A stretch of 5,346 nt of DNA, from NCBI GenBank assembly GCA_003647435.1, contig QMMV01000165.1, positions 1-5,346 of the forward strand. The letters are read 5' to 3'. This DNA comes from Deltaproteobacteria bacterium. GTDB taxonomy: Bacteria; Desulfobacterota; Desulfobacteria; Desulfobacterales; C00003060. This document shows, one piece after another, positions 5,208 to 5,346 of the stretch. Position numbers and translations under genes: made by a program. Numbering within the stretch: the stretch's first letter is position 1; each line of letters starts with the position of its first letter. The notes beneath the pieces are model-generated. The model searched no databases. It saw only the letters and a list, made by a program, of their open reading frames with translations, and was not told where the DNA came from.

Positions 5208-5346
5208 GGACAGTCAGATTTAAACGGCCTGTTGCCCAAATCCCTTTTCGTTTGGTCTAAAACGTTGTTTCGGAATTTCTATAACCCAATGAGATTATAG
5301 CTATTTATTTGCGCTGTTGCAGCCTCGATCAGGGAATGATGGAATA

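Larger units (their letters stand above)
5132..5346. other. Intergenic tail without a recognisable gene
   Basis: No open frame with motifs was found. It holds a candidate promoter with an inverted repeat (5142-5170), two adjacent GC-rich hairpins (5181-5207) and a CTATAA/TTATAG inverted repeat (5279-5300). Two ATG codons at the extreme right end lack a properly spaced ribosome binding site. Confidence 0.5.

Noticed and set aside
5335..5346. Start of a new gene at the right edge (ATGATG)
   Set aside because: The purine-rich AGGGA abuts the first ATG with no proper spacing, and too few codons remain to judge.

Overview
The window looks like ordinary chromosomal sequence from an anaerobic bacterium. 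It is probably a Desulfobacterota-type (deltaproteobacterial) sulfate reducer or syntroph, though that is inference. It rests on the MoeA N-terminus (MDGYAV followed by a TFGASES-like stretch), a small lysine-rich J-domain protein, a molybdenum cofactor operon containing fdhD, and a single-cysteine NADH oxidase/CoA-disulfide reductase-type flavoprotein. No phage, transposase, CRISPR or toxin-antitoxin signature was found.

Left part (1-1494, minus strand): a tight molybdenum-cofactor operon read right to left, moaC, fdhD, then the 5' part of moeA, which runs off the window edge. moaC and fdhD are separated by 2 bases, and fdhD and moeA overlap as ATGA. MoaC makes cyclic pyranopterin monophosphate, MoeA inserts molybdate into molybdopterin, and FdhD sulfurates the finished cofactor for formate dehydrogenase. 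The operon therefore points to a Mo- or W-dependent formate dehydrogenase elsewhere in the genome.

Middle (1495-2036): a 542-bp divergent intergenic region with no convincing gene. It holds several short perfect hairpins, four copies of a 6-mer, and weak outward-facing promoter candidates on both strands.

Right part (2037-5131, plus strand): four co-directional genes. They are a 108-residue J-domain protein (AT-rich), a 250-residue endonuclease/exonuclease/phosphatase-fold protein with an intact catalytic set, an 89-residue conserved-looking protein of unknown function with a TTG start behind a perfect AGGAGG, and a 451-residue FAD/NAD(P)H-dependent disulfide-type oxidoreductase with one redox cysteine. 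A 213-bp gap before the last gene carries what looks like a fragment of a dispersed intergenic repeat. No strong terminator separates these genes, but the 132- and 213-bp gaps mean a single operon cannot be assumed.

Tail (5132-5346): no gene. It contains two adjacent hairpins, an inverted repeat placed between candidate -35 and -10 boxes, and a second short inverted repeat. I see no clear case for a new multi-gene system. The points most worth a second look are the reduced cysteine loop of FdhD, the structured divergent region, the 89-residue unknown protein, and the operator-like promoter at 5142-5170.
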